Of a stretch of DNA of 64,000 nt, positions 23,372 through 34,730 are shown piece by piece (the first letter of the stretch is position 1; each line of letters starts with the position of its first letter). The stretch spans positions 3,615,801 through 3,679,800 of the forward strand of contig OX030957.1 of the NCBI GenBank assembly GCA_943735955.1, given 5' to 3'. The notes below the pieces were generated by a model. That model was not told the DNA's origin. It worked only from the letters and a program-made list of their open reading frames with translations, and made no database searches. The translations under genes were made by a program, and so were the position numbers. The DNA is from Piscicola geometra (Eukaryota > Annelida > Clitellata > Hirudinida > Piscicolidae).

Positions 23372-23893
23372 TCAAGCCTGCATGCTTCTGAGCAGGGTGA
23401 GGATCTGCTGCTTCTGGCCGGTGCTCAGTGTCTCCACGATGCCTGCTCCTATGGTGCAGGTGAAATTATTTCACTAGATTTTCTAATATTTTGGGAGAAA
23501 AGCTTAAAAGATAAACTTTTGAAGGATGGAATACGAACCGATGGTGGAAAGAGCGTCTGGCTTGGGACCCTCTCCCTGCAGGTACTTGATGCCTGCTTCA
23601 ATGGCGGCCATCTTCTCAGTGGGCGTCATCGTTCCCAATCTGCAGAGGTCTCAATGACGTGGGAACTTCAGAGCACGAAGAATAAATTCAATCAATCAAA
23701 TAAATGTGTGTAGCGCTTTTTCATAACTTTCGAGTAGACATCGGAAAAGTAGGAATGAAAGTAAAAAATCTTACTTGGTCATGAGTTGTGTCTTGATCCA
23801 GGCACTCTGTTCCTCCCAGGTTCCATCTCTGGGGAAGTCACCGCAGTGCACAGCAACGACGCACAAGAAGAGGGCAACGAACAACAGCTTCAT
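23372..23893 (-). CDS. small secreted protein, unknown family (3 exons)
   Basis: Exons 23893-23775, 23639-23539 and 23448-23372 join in phase to 98 codons plus stop. The first 17 residues (MKLLFVALFLCVVAVHC) are a classic signal peptide, cleaved near HC|GD. The mature part is about 80 residues, helical in character (DGTWEEQSAWIKTQLMTK, MTPTEKMAAIEAGIKYLQ, ALSTIGAGIVETLSTGQKQQ), with no cysteines after the signal, so it is not a disulphide-rich toxin or hormone type. It ends TLLRSMQA. I do not recognise the family. Upstream TATATAAA (24096-24089) and a pyrimidine-rich AG just before the ATG suggest a TATA-driven, strongly expressed gene with a 5' UTR intron. Intron 1 has a CR1 tail. Confidence 0.8.
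23688..23745 (-). repeat. CR1-type LINE 3' tail in secreted-protein intron 1
   Basis: attcaatcaatcaaataaatg followed by tgtagcgctttttcataac; same tail motif as at 16755, heavily truncated. Confidence 0.6.
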
Positions 23894-26011
23894 GACGAGT
23901 TCTTGAGAGAAGAGAAGGAATCTATGGGGAAGGGGTCGAGGAAGGAAGAGAATTTTAGGCTGCTTAAAATGTGTTTTGATGTAATCAATCTTAAAATTGA
24001 AAGTCAATTCTAATTAGCTACAGAATGCAATTTTTTTCGAACCTGAAAAGAACCGAAGAAACTGATAGAGCAAGCTTTTGTTTCCTGCTTTATATAGCCT
24101 CGGGAAAGGACTTTGAAGCCTGGAACATGGGCTGCTTTCCGTTCTTTAAGGGCAATCGAACAGCCCTCGACAACCATCTTTGTCCTTCGATGAATGAACA
24201 TCAGTGGCAACAAAAGTTAACGCCGATTAAATTTAGACAAAATTCGACAACTTCTTATGAATTTTCAAGTGTTGAACACGAACATAAAAATGCCCAATTG
24301 TCTTTTTTAATGTAATACATGAATTTTAATTCCTACAAGTAATATATATATATATCATTTAGTTTTATATTTTAAAGAAGGTGTGAAAAAAATTACATTT
24401 TATTTTACAATTTGTACATAAAGTTTAATAAAGATTTAGTTTAGCATGTCTTCGATCTGGAATTTGACTATGCAAACAATGTAATGCTCCAGGCTAGACC
24501 TCAATACCAAAGTTTAATTGAAACCAATTTGAATCGCATCTTTTTACTATGAAGATTTACCCAATTAATTGATTTCAAACTTTCACTGGTCATCAGTGTC
24601 TAAACAAATTATTTTTACAAAAGTGGGTCAGCTATTCAAAAAGTTAATTTCGTTAACTTTTCAACGGTATTGCGCTATCTCTTCAAACATCAAAAATAAT
24701 AGCCAAGAATGGAGGCAGGAGAAAAAGCCTCTTTATTAAAGTTATACGAAATTTAAATAAACTGTTTTATATATTTTAATTCTTTTAAATTATTAAATAA
24801 ATAGAAAAGAACTCAGCTTTATAGAAATAATTTAACAAATAAATTCTATATTATTTATTTTAAATGACAAATAGATAATAAAACCACAAACACCTTTTTT
24901 ACTGAAATAAAAGACGAAGGCATGCTATTGCCTATTTATTGGAGCCCGTGAGTATTTTCGTAGAAGCATCCTCCCAAACAGGTAGTAACAATCAGCGTGC
25001 CTTTATGGTAGTGCATTAGGGCAGTATACACCCCATAAGACCGAGGTCGGATATAAGCGATACAATCGCCTCAAATATCATCCTAAATATAGCCATTTTC
25101 AGGGTTATGAATAATAAATATAACTCAAATAATTCTTAATTGATAATTTAAAATTATTGAAAGATTACAATCTAAAATAAAAATCACATAAATATAAAAA
25201 TCACCAAAATAGCGTTCTATACATCTATTATTTTAAAGGAGTCCTATAATTTACAGGCTCATATATACTATATTATTATTATTATTATTATAATAGTCCT
25301 TTATATAGAGATGGAGGCTTCGATAAGAATCATATAACTTATCATAGCAATTTATAATAATAATTATGATATAAACATCCGTAACAACCCTGACAGTTTC
25401 ACCACTACTACTACTACTCTCAAGCCATCAGAGGCATTTGTAGCATTAGGAACAACAAATATAAAGAAATATTCAAAAGCGACATGGAAGTAGCACCTCC
25501 GTGATGATAATGATGATGATGGTGGTGATGATGATGATAGCGATGATGATGATAATTGCAAGTCAATACCAGAGTTGTGGTGCTGTAACAATGCGTGAGC
25601 GAAACACCGGTTTGATAGATAGAGTACAAAATGTTGTGTTTTGGTTTTTTGTGTGTTGTAGTTGTTATTTATTGTGGTTTTTATGTTTGCTGTAGTTATG
25701 TATTGTGGTTTTTATATATCTTAGTTGTTGTGTGTTGTGGTTGTTGTATATGGTAGTTTTTTAGTGCATGGGAGTGTTTGGAATATAAGATCACCCACAA
25801 AAATCAGAACTTAACAAGGAATTACCTAATAGGAAATAAAGCACAAAATCATAACAGAATTGTCATTATTATTATTATTAGTATCATTAAAAATACTAAC
25901 TCTATGACTAATATTACTAAGATAACAACAAAAATTATAATATTAACAAAATAATAAAGATAATAAAAAAGCAACAGAAAATCAACAACAATAGAAGGAG
26001 TAGTGGTGACG
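23894..26011. other. intergenic region with secreted-protein promoter and simple repeats
   Basis: Left end holds the promoter and 5' UTR of the minus-strand secreted protein. Beyond about 24300 it is AT-rich with a short (TA)n at 24345-24355, an (ATT)n at 25270-25290 and (GAT)n-like runs at 25503-25555. Short open frames at 24025-24315 and 25364-25695 are not supported. Nothing else recognised. Confidence 0.5.
24089..24096 (-). promoter_or_regulatory. TATA box of the secreted-protein gene
   Basis: TATATAAA on the minus strand, about 195 bp upstream of the ATG at 23893. A donor-like CAG|GTTCG near 24042 and an acceptor with a long pyrimidine tract ending at about 23901 would splice out a 5' UTR intron (inference). 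Confidence 0.6.
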
Positions 26012-28051
26012 TCAGAACTTGATGGCCATGGACCAGAGCAGGGGTTGGTCGTTCTGAACGAACACCTGGTGTGGTAATGCTCAATGGTGGATGGGTGGTG
26101 AACTGCTGGTTGAGTGCATTAACAGGTGAATGGATGAATGGCTGAATGAATTGATGGAGGATGTGTGAATGCATTTATGGTGGATGAGTGGAGGTTTTAT
26201 AATGGATGCATGATAAATGGATGGATGAAGTGCTGGCAAGAGACATACGTGATCGGAGGAGGGCAGGAAGGCATTGCTGGTGCTGATGAGGCCTCCAAAC
26301 GCCATCACTTGATCCTCTGATACGTTGATGAATGCATCATTCACAATCCACTCATTCACACCTATTCCCACACAATCACTTCATCCTATTCCCACCCAAT
26401 CCATTCACTCTCTCTCATTTACGTCCACCCAATCATTACCGATGCACCTACCCAAGTTGTAGGCGAGGCCTCTGGTGGTGGTTGTGGTCGGAGCCACTAC
26501 AGGCACCAGAGAACACCACTTGCCCCTTAGCGCAGATGTGGTCGCTATGCTGTGAGTGCCCTGTGATGGTGGTGATGATACTACTACTACTACTACTACT
26601 TCTACTACTACGATGACTCACGGGAGGGAGGATGAAGTTGACAGAGTCACCGATGACGAGGAAGAGAAAGGGATGGCGATCAGGAACGAATGCTGAGTTG
26701 AAGGAGGGGTGGTGAGTGGAGGGGGTGGGTGAGGAGGGAGTGGGTGAGGAGGGAGTGGGTGAAGAGGGTGTAGTTGAATTTTGGTGAGGGGTGGCTTTTT
26801 TGGGCAAGGGTGGGGCTTGGTGGAAGAAGGCGTGGTTGATGAGGGTGTTGATGTTGGAGAAGGTGTGGTCGAGACGACGTGACGAGGTCCCCACATGCGC
26901 CACCACAAACTGCAGCTGTGGTGGTTGTCATGGTGGTGGTGGTGGTGCAATACATACAAAAACAATACAACATATACCACAACAATAAACTACATACAAA
27001 AACACTACCTACTAATACAACATATATCACAAAACAAAATAATAATAAAAACACTACCTACTAATACAATAAATAACACTCCAATACAAAACCTACCAAT
27101 ACACTAAAACCTCCACACCACAAGCAACCTTCATGCCTTCCTTCTGAGCCTTTTCTAGAACAATTCTGAGACATTTTGTGAAGTCGGTTTCATTCTGGTC
27201 TGGTGTGTCTATTATCTCCACCCCCTGTCATGGTGATGGTGGTGGTGGTGATTATGATGGTAATGGTGCTGATAATGAATCTAGACTTGAAACGATAGTG
27301 ATGATTATGATAATCAAAGAAATGTGAGATACCTTGCTTTTATAAAAGTGGAGGACTTCAGGTGTGGCACTGTCAAAGTCGCCAGAGATGAAGTGCGGGA
27401 GGGTGGGTGCTTGGTGGGTACACGAGACGTCCCTGTGCAAAACATTACTGCCCCCGTCGGCTGCACATCGGATGCTTGCTGTGGTTGTGACGGTGGAATT
27501 AATTTTTGTGTTATATTATATTTTATAATAATATAACCTATGAATATTATATGAATATTTTGTATCCTATCGTCTTATAATAATAGTTTGGATAATTTAA
27601 TGTATGAATAATATTGTGTGCATTGTAAGTAACTAGCCATTCTTCCAAGCGTTTACGAAAAGTTGAAGATCTTGGTCATTTTGAAAACGAGAATTCAATT
27701 TCATCACTGCATAACACCTGCCTGTGGTGGTGATAATTATTCTTGAGAGGCTGAATTAGGTAAAGGAATATATATAACTAAACATTTTAGAACACTACAA
27801 ACTTGATCTTCTTTTTGAATAAATTTTGCAAATTAAATCTTCCTTTCTCCAATATTCAGGAATTGAAAACTAATGCAAAATTAAGTAATAAATTTCATTA
27901 TTGGATATTTATTTTTAAAAGTTTGCGTAATTTAATTATATATTTTCTATATTGGTTAAAAACAGATTAATTTAAAATAGATTGAACAAATCATGACCAA
28001 ACCTTGAGGGTGCATGAGAAGCTCGAATGGGTCCCAGTGGTACTGAGCCAT
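26012..28051 (-). CDS. TPK1: thiamine pyrophosphokinase (8 exons)
   Basis: Cytosolic enzyme that transfers pyrophosphate from ATP to thiamine, giving the cofactor thiamine diphosphate. Exons 28051-28003, 27721-27634, 27474-27333, 27224-27129, 26915-26622, 26560-26452, 26316-26249 and 26065-26012 join in phase to 299 codons. Family landmarks: CAADGGSN (about 49-56), HFISGDFDS (73-81), TPDQNETDFTKC (100-111), RRLDHTFSNINTL (138-150), GKWCSLVPV, MAFGGLISTSNAF, and the C-terminal DQPLLWSMAIKF. Human TPK1 has 243 residues. Most of the excess is a Pro/Ser/Thr-rich insert of about 45 residues (TPSSP repeats) in exon 5, in the loop after the NTL helix, in frame. Exon 3 uses a CAAG acceptor rather than the upstream CACAG because only that keeps phase. 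Divergent from syntrophin. Confidence 0.93.
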
Positions 28052-29259
28052 CTTTGTTTGTTATAATTTTATATATTTTTTTGAAAGATATAAATAAATT
28101 ATGATTTAAAAGTTGAATAAAAATATATAACTAAAAAATCCCCCCCAAAAAAACGATATTACCTGTGAAACTTCTTGGAGCCAAATTACTTTACAATTAA
28201 TAATTGCAACACTCAATCAACTTTTTCAACTTAAATTAGCTCAAAAACAACAAATTTTGAATATTATAACTTAAAAAGTGAATAAAGACGCAAAAGACAC
28301 ACCTAAAACATCGTATTACTGATGAAAAGAGCAAGAGCACGTTTGAAGAGTAAACTGTAGGTTAACTTTTAAACTGAAGGTCATGCAAATAAATGGATAG
28401 ATAGGGATATCTTGGAAACGGTACTCTGAAGCATAGACAGAGCAATATCAAAACAGCTGATGGCATTGTTTATTTATTTCTTGAATCAGCTGATGTTTGG
28501 TTTCTAACATTTTTTTGTTGTCTATATTGTTCACAGACTGACAGACGCATGCCATGTTACAATGGTTTTGAGAACCATGGTTCTTATGCGCCAGAGACGC
28601 CACTCCACACGACGTACACATCTTTCAATGCATACGTCGCAAACACCGCATCATATACACTAGATATATGATAGTTCACGGTTGCTTGTCAGGGATTCGA
28701 GCAGGCAACGTCATGTGGAGTGGCGTCTCTGACGAATAAGAACCATGGTTCTCAGAACCATTGTAACATAGCCTGCGTCTGTCAGGCTGTGAACAGTATA
28801 GACCAAAAAAAAGAACAATAAATAAGGCTACTTTACTTCTTTTACAAATAATTTTTTGAGTAATTAATAATAAAACCGAAAATTATTTTGGCATACAATT
28901 CTGTTTCAAAATAGTCTTTCATGCAGGAAAAATCGTTTTAAATTATTATCGTTATCTTTTTCGAAAAAAATATTTGAACATGTTTGTTTATCTTTTAAAA
29001 ATCTGATTTGAGAATAGCTTCACTAACAATTTCTTTGAAAATTTAAAGTTTAATAATTAAACTTCAATTCATAATTCAAATTTCTCTCATTTTGTAATAA
29101 GCAAGTTTTTTTATGTAAATCTTATTTATCATTTCAATTTAGTTTTTCTTGCAGATACACTGATATAGTATAAAATAGCATATAGTATCTGCCATATACT
29201 ATATGCCATAAAGTATATGGCATATATACTATATTTTAGAGTTTTTAATAAGGATAAAA
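28052..29259. other. divergent intergenic region TPK1 / syntrophin
   Basis: Promoters for both genes must lie here, but no clear core motif is visible. The centre (28511-28812) is a foldback element containing SINE-B sequence. Near 29156-29235 there is a cryptically repetitive patch of tatagtat/catatact words. No coding frame. Confidence 0.6.
28511..28812. repeat. foldback element with about 104-bp inverted arms; SINE-B sequence in the loop
   Basis: Arms 28511-28614 and 28709-28812 are reverse complements with scattered mismatches (shared core gagaaccatggttctta, cgccactccaca, acagacgca). The 94-nt loop, read on the minus strand, matches the SINE-B body at 36710-36770: tcgaatccctg, ccgtga.ctatcatata.ctagtgtatatgatgcggtg. 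The inner arm also resembles the SINE 3' part (tggcg..tct..ggcgcat). Confidence 0.85.
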
Positions 29260-31946
29260 ATGGAATATATTGGAAAAATGAAAGCAGAAATTTTGATAGA
29301 GAAAACTTGGAATCTGTTTAATATAGAATTAGAAGATGAGTTTATAATTGTTTCACAAGTTAGCAAAGAATGTATAACAAAATGTGAGCTTAAAAACTAT
29401 ATTTGTCTTATTGAAATAACATAACTTTTTTAAATAACCTATCAAATCTTTTTGATATTTTTAATGAAAGTAAAATTTATTGAATAAATAAATAAATATT
29501 TTTTTTATATCCACACTGGCAAACTAAAACATGGTCTCTAATGAGTTGATTACATGCCCTACTTATCAGCTAACTCAGCATCAATGCTGGATCCCGAGAC
29601 TGGCTTGTTGCCAGGAAAGAAGAGGTTGGTGACGGTGGTGAAGGAGCCGAAGCAAGGACTGGGCATCAGCATCAAGGGGGGCAAGGACAACAGGATGCCC
29701 ATCATCATCAGCAAGATCTTCAAAGGTTTCATGATGATGCTACTTTCTACCACTTTTTGACTATCCATTTCATCATATAGATTTTAAGTCAGTGGAAATC
29801 CTAAAAGTATAAATTCACACTGAGCACGTAAAGCTACTGCACTAAGGCATTGACTATACTGCCCCTAGGAATGCCAGCAGACAGGACGCAGGAGTTGTAC
29901 GTCGGTGATGCAGTTCTCTCAGTGAATGGTAAGTCACTCAGAGGGGTGAAGCATGCAGACGCTGTGCAAGTGCTCAAGTCCGCAGGAGTCACCACAGTGC
30001 TCGAAGGTTCATGCATGTGTGATGGCTGTGTGCATTTGTGCATAGGTTTTGTGAATATAGGGTTCATTAGAGGTGAAATGGTTGACTTTCAAATTGAGAA
30101 ACATACATGAGTTTTTTCATTGCAATCTGCAGTGAAGTACTTGCACGAAGTGACCGAGGTCTTCTGGAGGGGCTGCCAGCTGGAGGCGATCAAGTGGCAC
30201 AACCCGTATGCAGGCAGATCCAGGCCAAGCGATCAAAAGTGCATCTCTATCAAACTCTGTCGCATCTCACGTAACCTCTCTAACCCATCTGTCAAGGTCA
30301 AACATTCAAATAATGTTTTAATAGTAATTCTCTAAGCACACAAAGACACAGTATTCAAGTTGCAATTGTATTCAATAGGCATCTGAGTTCTCTCTCCTAT
30401 GCACTTGCGCCATTTTTTCAAATGACGCCATCACCCACCAACTGCCTTCGCCTCACAGAGGGTGGTCGACATCCACTCTCCTGACCTCTCCCACCACGTG
30501 AGCATCAGGCTGGTGAACGACAAAGAGGCCCAGGAGTGCTACAGCAGCCTGCAGACGACCTCGCTGGCGCTGTGCAGGAGAAGCACACACGCACTCAACC
30601 GGGAACTGAGCGACTCTGGCGTCCCTGTCGTCCTGAGACATCTAGGGTGGATCACTGAGAGGGTCGTTGATGATGATGATGATGATGATGGTGTTGTAGA
30701 AGAAGAAGATGATGATGATGGTGGTGGTGTAGATAATGATGATGATGCTTATGATTTTTCAGACTAGAATGAACTCGTGTCAAAGTGACGGGCCAGTTTT
30801 CATGGCAGTAAGTGACTTGTACATTCTCTTCTTCATGGCTGTACCCACCCATCCGCACGAGTGGACTCAACCATACCTTTCCTACCCTCTTATTCATTCA
30901 CGGTTTGCTAAAGTGCTGATGATGATGATAACACCATCGAACTACTACAACATTGCTATTACTATTTCAGACTCAACAACACAGAACAACGACCACTTGC
31001 AATCGACCTAAACAAAAATGACGACGACGACAAAAACAACAACACCTTGCCATTTTACAAGCAAGATTACCACGCATTCAGCATCAGACTTGGTCTTTCC
31101 ACAGGCCTGCACAAGGACATCATACTGGTGCCATTCATTAGCTACCTCTCCATCCCATGCACATCCCATGCACCCCTCTACACCAACGTCTTCTTCCAAC
31201 AATTATTACATTTAGAAAACTTTGTCTCATACTTTTGAACAATAGCTTTAAAATGTGAAGATATTATTTTTAAACGCTAGGTGGAGTCGAGTCAGTCGTT
31301 GGCGGAGTGGAGTGGTGCTCTGGTGCAGGGTGTCAACTTGGCAGTGTCGTCACTAAAGCACCATCACACGTGTAACTAATCTCCTTCGGAGGCTCTTCAC
31401 TTTTTTCTGCTTCGACGTCACTAAAATCAACTCTTTACTTTCATGTGTTTTGCAGATGATTCAGTCAGAATTTAGGCGTTTTATGCTCAAAACGTCTTAC
31501 TCACCTTCACGCAGGTGTCACTCACCAGGGACAGGCTTGCATCCTGACACTGCACCTCCACAACGGCATCAGTCTCTCATTGCTGCCTGATGGGGAAAAG
31601 AGTGAGAAGGAGTTTGATGGAGAGGGGGGAGTGAGTGAGGAGGGCAGACTGTTGTGGAGGAGGCGTTATGAGGAACTCAGAGCCTCAAAAGACGACGGCA
31701 AGAGGAAGGTGTGGCTGAGGTTCGAGAGTGACGATGCCATGAAGGTTTAAAGTCTTTCATTCTTTTCATTTATTCAATTATTTGTATATAAAATAAGACA
31801 TTAAGTATATATTTTATACATATTTCAAATAATCTCAATTAATTAATAATTCAACACAGGAGTTTGATATGGGAGGAAATCCGAAGCCATTTGTCTTTGC
31901 TCTGCACAGCTTCACACAGGCCTGTCTCTCTAGGGGCTTCCTCTGA
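29260..31946 (+). CDS. syntrophin, alpha/beta type (10 exons)
   Basis: Membrane adaptor of the dystrophin/dystrobrevin complex. Exons 29260-29383, 29570-29725, 29869-30006, 30133-30296, 30459-30662, 30763-30902, 30971-31127, 31281-31371, 31515-31744 and 31860-31946 join in phase to 496 codons (alpha-1 syntrophin is about 505). Order: first half of the split PH domain (about 1-55), PDZ domain (about 60-140; GLGISIKGG with carboxylate loop GLGI at 71-74, [24 protein letters not shown]), second half of PH1, then PH2 ([35 protein letters not shown]). It ends in the syntrophin-unique C-terminus [13 protein letters not shown]. This PDZ is alpha/beta- rather than gamma-like. Less certain: the donor of exon 5 (AGG|GTCGTT or one codon later), the donor of exon 7 (CTG|GTGCC) and the exon 2 acceptor (two AGs 9 nt apart). 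Confidence 0.92.
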
Positions 31947-33134
31947 ATACCCAACATTCTTAACTGACATGATGATGACGACATTCACCCGATATTGTAA
32001 AGAAAGTTATTTATTTTCAGTTGTTTTTCTGCATTAAATCATTCTATTTAAAGTTTATTCGTATTATTTAATGTGCCTCTTCAGATGCAGGATTGTATAT
32101 AAAAGAAGATCTTGTAAAATCACTTCCAGATTGACTCTTATACACACACCTCTCAACAGGCTTGCAATCAATGTATATTTGTAACTTTTTCGTTGATGCA
32201 ATCAGACCTTGCAGTTATTAAAGTTTTTTCTCTCCAGACATTCAATCTTTGAATCAATTCATGTTTTTTGTACCATTCAAGTTTATTGATATATTGTTTT
32301 CAAATGTGCTATATTTCATATCGCAATTCGCTTATCTCACAGTTTTAGAATACAGCAATTTGTGCCCACATCAAAGGCGTATTGTTTATAGTTTTAGGGA
32401 GAGTTATTGTTTCCGCATCATGTTGCGTAACTGATTATTTGCTATTTTCATGCTTCTCACCTATTTATTTTGTTCTCATCTCAAGACTTACTATGCTAGT
32501 CGCTAACAATCCGTAGTTTGACAAGGTTCATAGCAAAGATTTGTAGTTAAGGGGGGCACACATTCAAGAGTTTATCACACATTTTCACACATAACCCTAA
32601 CCCTAACCCTATTTCAACCGTTTAATGATTTTGTTAAATAGTTTGTCTTCTTATCTAATAATTTAGTTTTTTTAAACTTCAAATAAAAATTATTATTATT
32701 AGAATTTATATTTTTTCTTGATTTTTGGCTTTAAATTTATCTTGCTTTCGGAACTAAAATCTTCAACCAATAACTGTCTAACGGACTACAATAAAAACTT
32801 ATTTTAAAAGGAAGAAGTGCCAAGGCCTCAAATTGAGCACTAATGCACAGCTTGCAAGAACCCACTGGCTACCTACTTCACAAGGCAGATGAGCTCTGCA
32901 GATGAAGGACAGACCGTCAGAACGAATCTTCTACACATAACTGTGTTTATGTCTATTATCTATTGAAAACTGGTCTAGCTCAATGTCTTTAAAATTGAAT
33001 CCACTAAAATTGGAACTTATATTTTTAGATAAAAATTTTTCCTCATACAATTGTTCCATCTAATCATAGTCGTAGCTTAGGATTTATTTTTGATTCAAAA
33101 CTAACCAAACCAAATTCTATTTGTTACTAAATCT

Positions 33135-33515
33135 TGCTATTTTCATCTCAGACGTATTAGACAATTATTACCTTACTTTGATGACCCTTCTTTAAAGATG
33201 TTAGTTTCTGCACTTTTTCTATCTCGAATTGAATATTGTAATTCACTCTATTATAAATTACTTGAAAGTACTTTAACACCATTTTAATTATGCAGCTAGA
33301 ATCGTTAGCCGTACTCCTATTTATCATCACATTGTGCAGGTCCATATATTTGGAACTCATTACCTCCTTATTTAACTACTTCTTAATCATTATTTACTTT
33401 TCGTAAGGATCTGAAGACATATCTGTTTAACAAATTCATTTACGAGCGCTCTTGAATTTGAGGAAGAGCGCTATAGAAATTGATTTGATTGATTGATTGA
33501 TTGATTTCGTATGAT
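33135..33515 (+). mobile_element. CR1-type LINE, 3' end with decayed reverse-transcriptase C-terminus
   Basis: The longest copy, and the key to the other tails. Translated in broken frames it reads HLRRIRQLLPYFDDPSLKM, LSRIEYCNSLYYKLL and then WNSLPPYL..FRKDLKTYLFNK, the well-known C-terminal region of CR1-clade reverse transcriptases. Internal deletions and stops show it is dead. It ends gagcgctatagaaattgatt followed by (GATT)n, the signature seen in the short fragments. Confidence 0.85.
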
Positions 33516-34162
33516 TTCGTTACAATAAAGATTTTGAAAATATGTTCGTCTTATACATAGATTTTTGTGGTTTAGCAAGCCTAAGACTTCAAGGAACAAT
33601 ATATTTTATTATAAAATTTTTATAAGAACCATTACCCGGTACTAACGCTCTTTGATCAAATAAGAAGGAAAGTAGGGGGAAGCCATATACCTAAACTATA
33701 TATATGTTCCATCCACATTCGGTCTTCCGTCCAAACTTTCATGGGGAAAAATTTTCTGAACAAGGAAAAAATGAAGGGATGGGCTACAGGTTCAGTATTT
33801 GACGTAATCGTGATTACATCATTATTCAGACCATACTTTTGGAATTTTGCAATAAAATACTTTTAATGAAGCAATATAAATTATTACAAATCGTTATAGT
33901 TTTTTTAAAATATGATTATGGAATTTTTAATTAATAGTCTAAAAATGAATTCAAGTATAAAACTTTGTTGTGTAAGTAACTTACAGTAAGTTAAACTTAA
34001 ATATAATCCACCAGATGGTTAACACATAAATAAATAAAACAAATTAATTAATTTTTTAGTTGTTGAACTATTTAAAAACTAAAAATTGTAGAACTGTCTT
34101 GTTATACAGAGCTTACCAAAGGTTACAATCCAGATCACCTTATATTATAAGCCTTAAAGGCT

Positions 34163-34632
34163 TATAACTTATAAGATATATTTTTTACATTTCAGTTGAA
34201 TTTTATGAAATAAATTAAAATTTCACAATTCATTCAATCCATATATAAGCCTTATATTATAATATGGCTTATAAGTTATAGAATGAATTGTGCAATTTTA
34301 ATTCAACTGAAATAAAAAGATATATCATAGAAAACTATATTTTGGTAAAAATTGCGTTGTAAGCCCTTAATATATTCACAGTCATTAAACTTCTCCCACT
34401 TTGGAATTTCTATCATTATTCTTTTACAAAATGCGGTTAGTATTATCCTTATAAAATATTTTTTCTTAATAATTTTTTTTGAAAAATAATTATTTACTAA
34501 AATGCGATTATTAATTTTGCTTTTAAAAAGTGATTTAACTTGATTATTCAGATGTCAATCAATTATAGTAGGAGGAGTTTAATGCTATGAATAAATTAAG
34601 GGCTTACAAAGCAATTTTACCCTATATTTTTT
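34163..34632. repeat. nested inverted repeats upstream of LACTB2
   Basis: Inner foldback: about 34163-34230 pairs with 34262-34325 (tttcagttgaatt / aattcaactgaaa, cacaattcattc / gaatgaattgtg). Outer foldback: about 34330-34395 pairs with 34570-34632 (gtaagcccttaat / attaagggcttac, agtttaatg). Together they look like one or two MITE-type elements inserted close to the LACTB2 promoter. Confidence 0.75.
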
Positions 34633-34730
34633 AGTAATTCAAGTGTATATTAAAATCAGAGAATTACATTTTAAAATAAAACATGAATATATAAAAGATA
34701 ATTTTCCACTTTTAGAATTTTTTTCCAGCA

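Larger units (their letters stand above)
31947..34730. other. intergenic region syntrophin to LACTB2
   Basis: Contains the syntrophin 3' UTR, a three-unit telomere-like (AACCCT)3 at 32593-32610, a CR1-type LINE end (33135-33515) and nested foldback repeats (34163-34632). The rest is AT-rich with no gene recognised. Short frames at 32249-32434 and 33157-33360 are not supported. Confidence 0.6.

Noticed and set aside
24025..24315. 96-codon plus-strand frame opposite the secreted-protein promoter
   Set aside because: Overlaps the TATA box and 5' UTR on the other strand; no splice or homology support.
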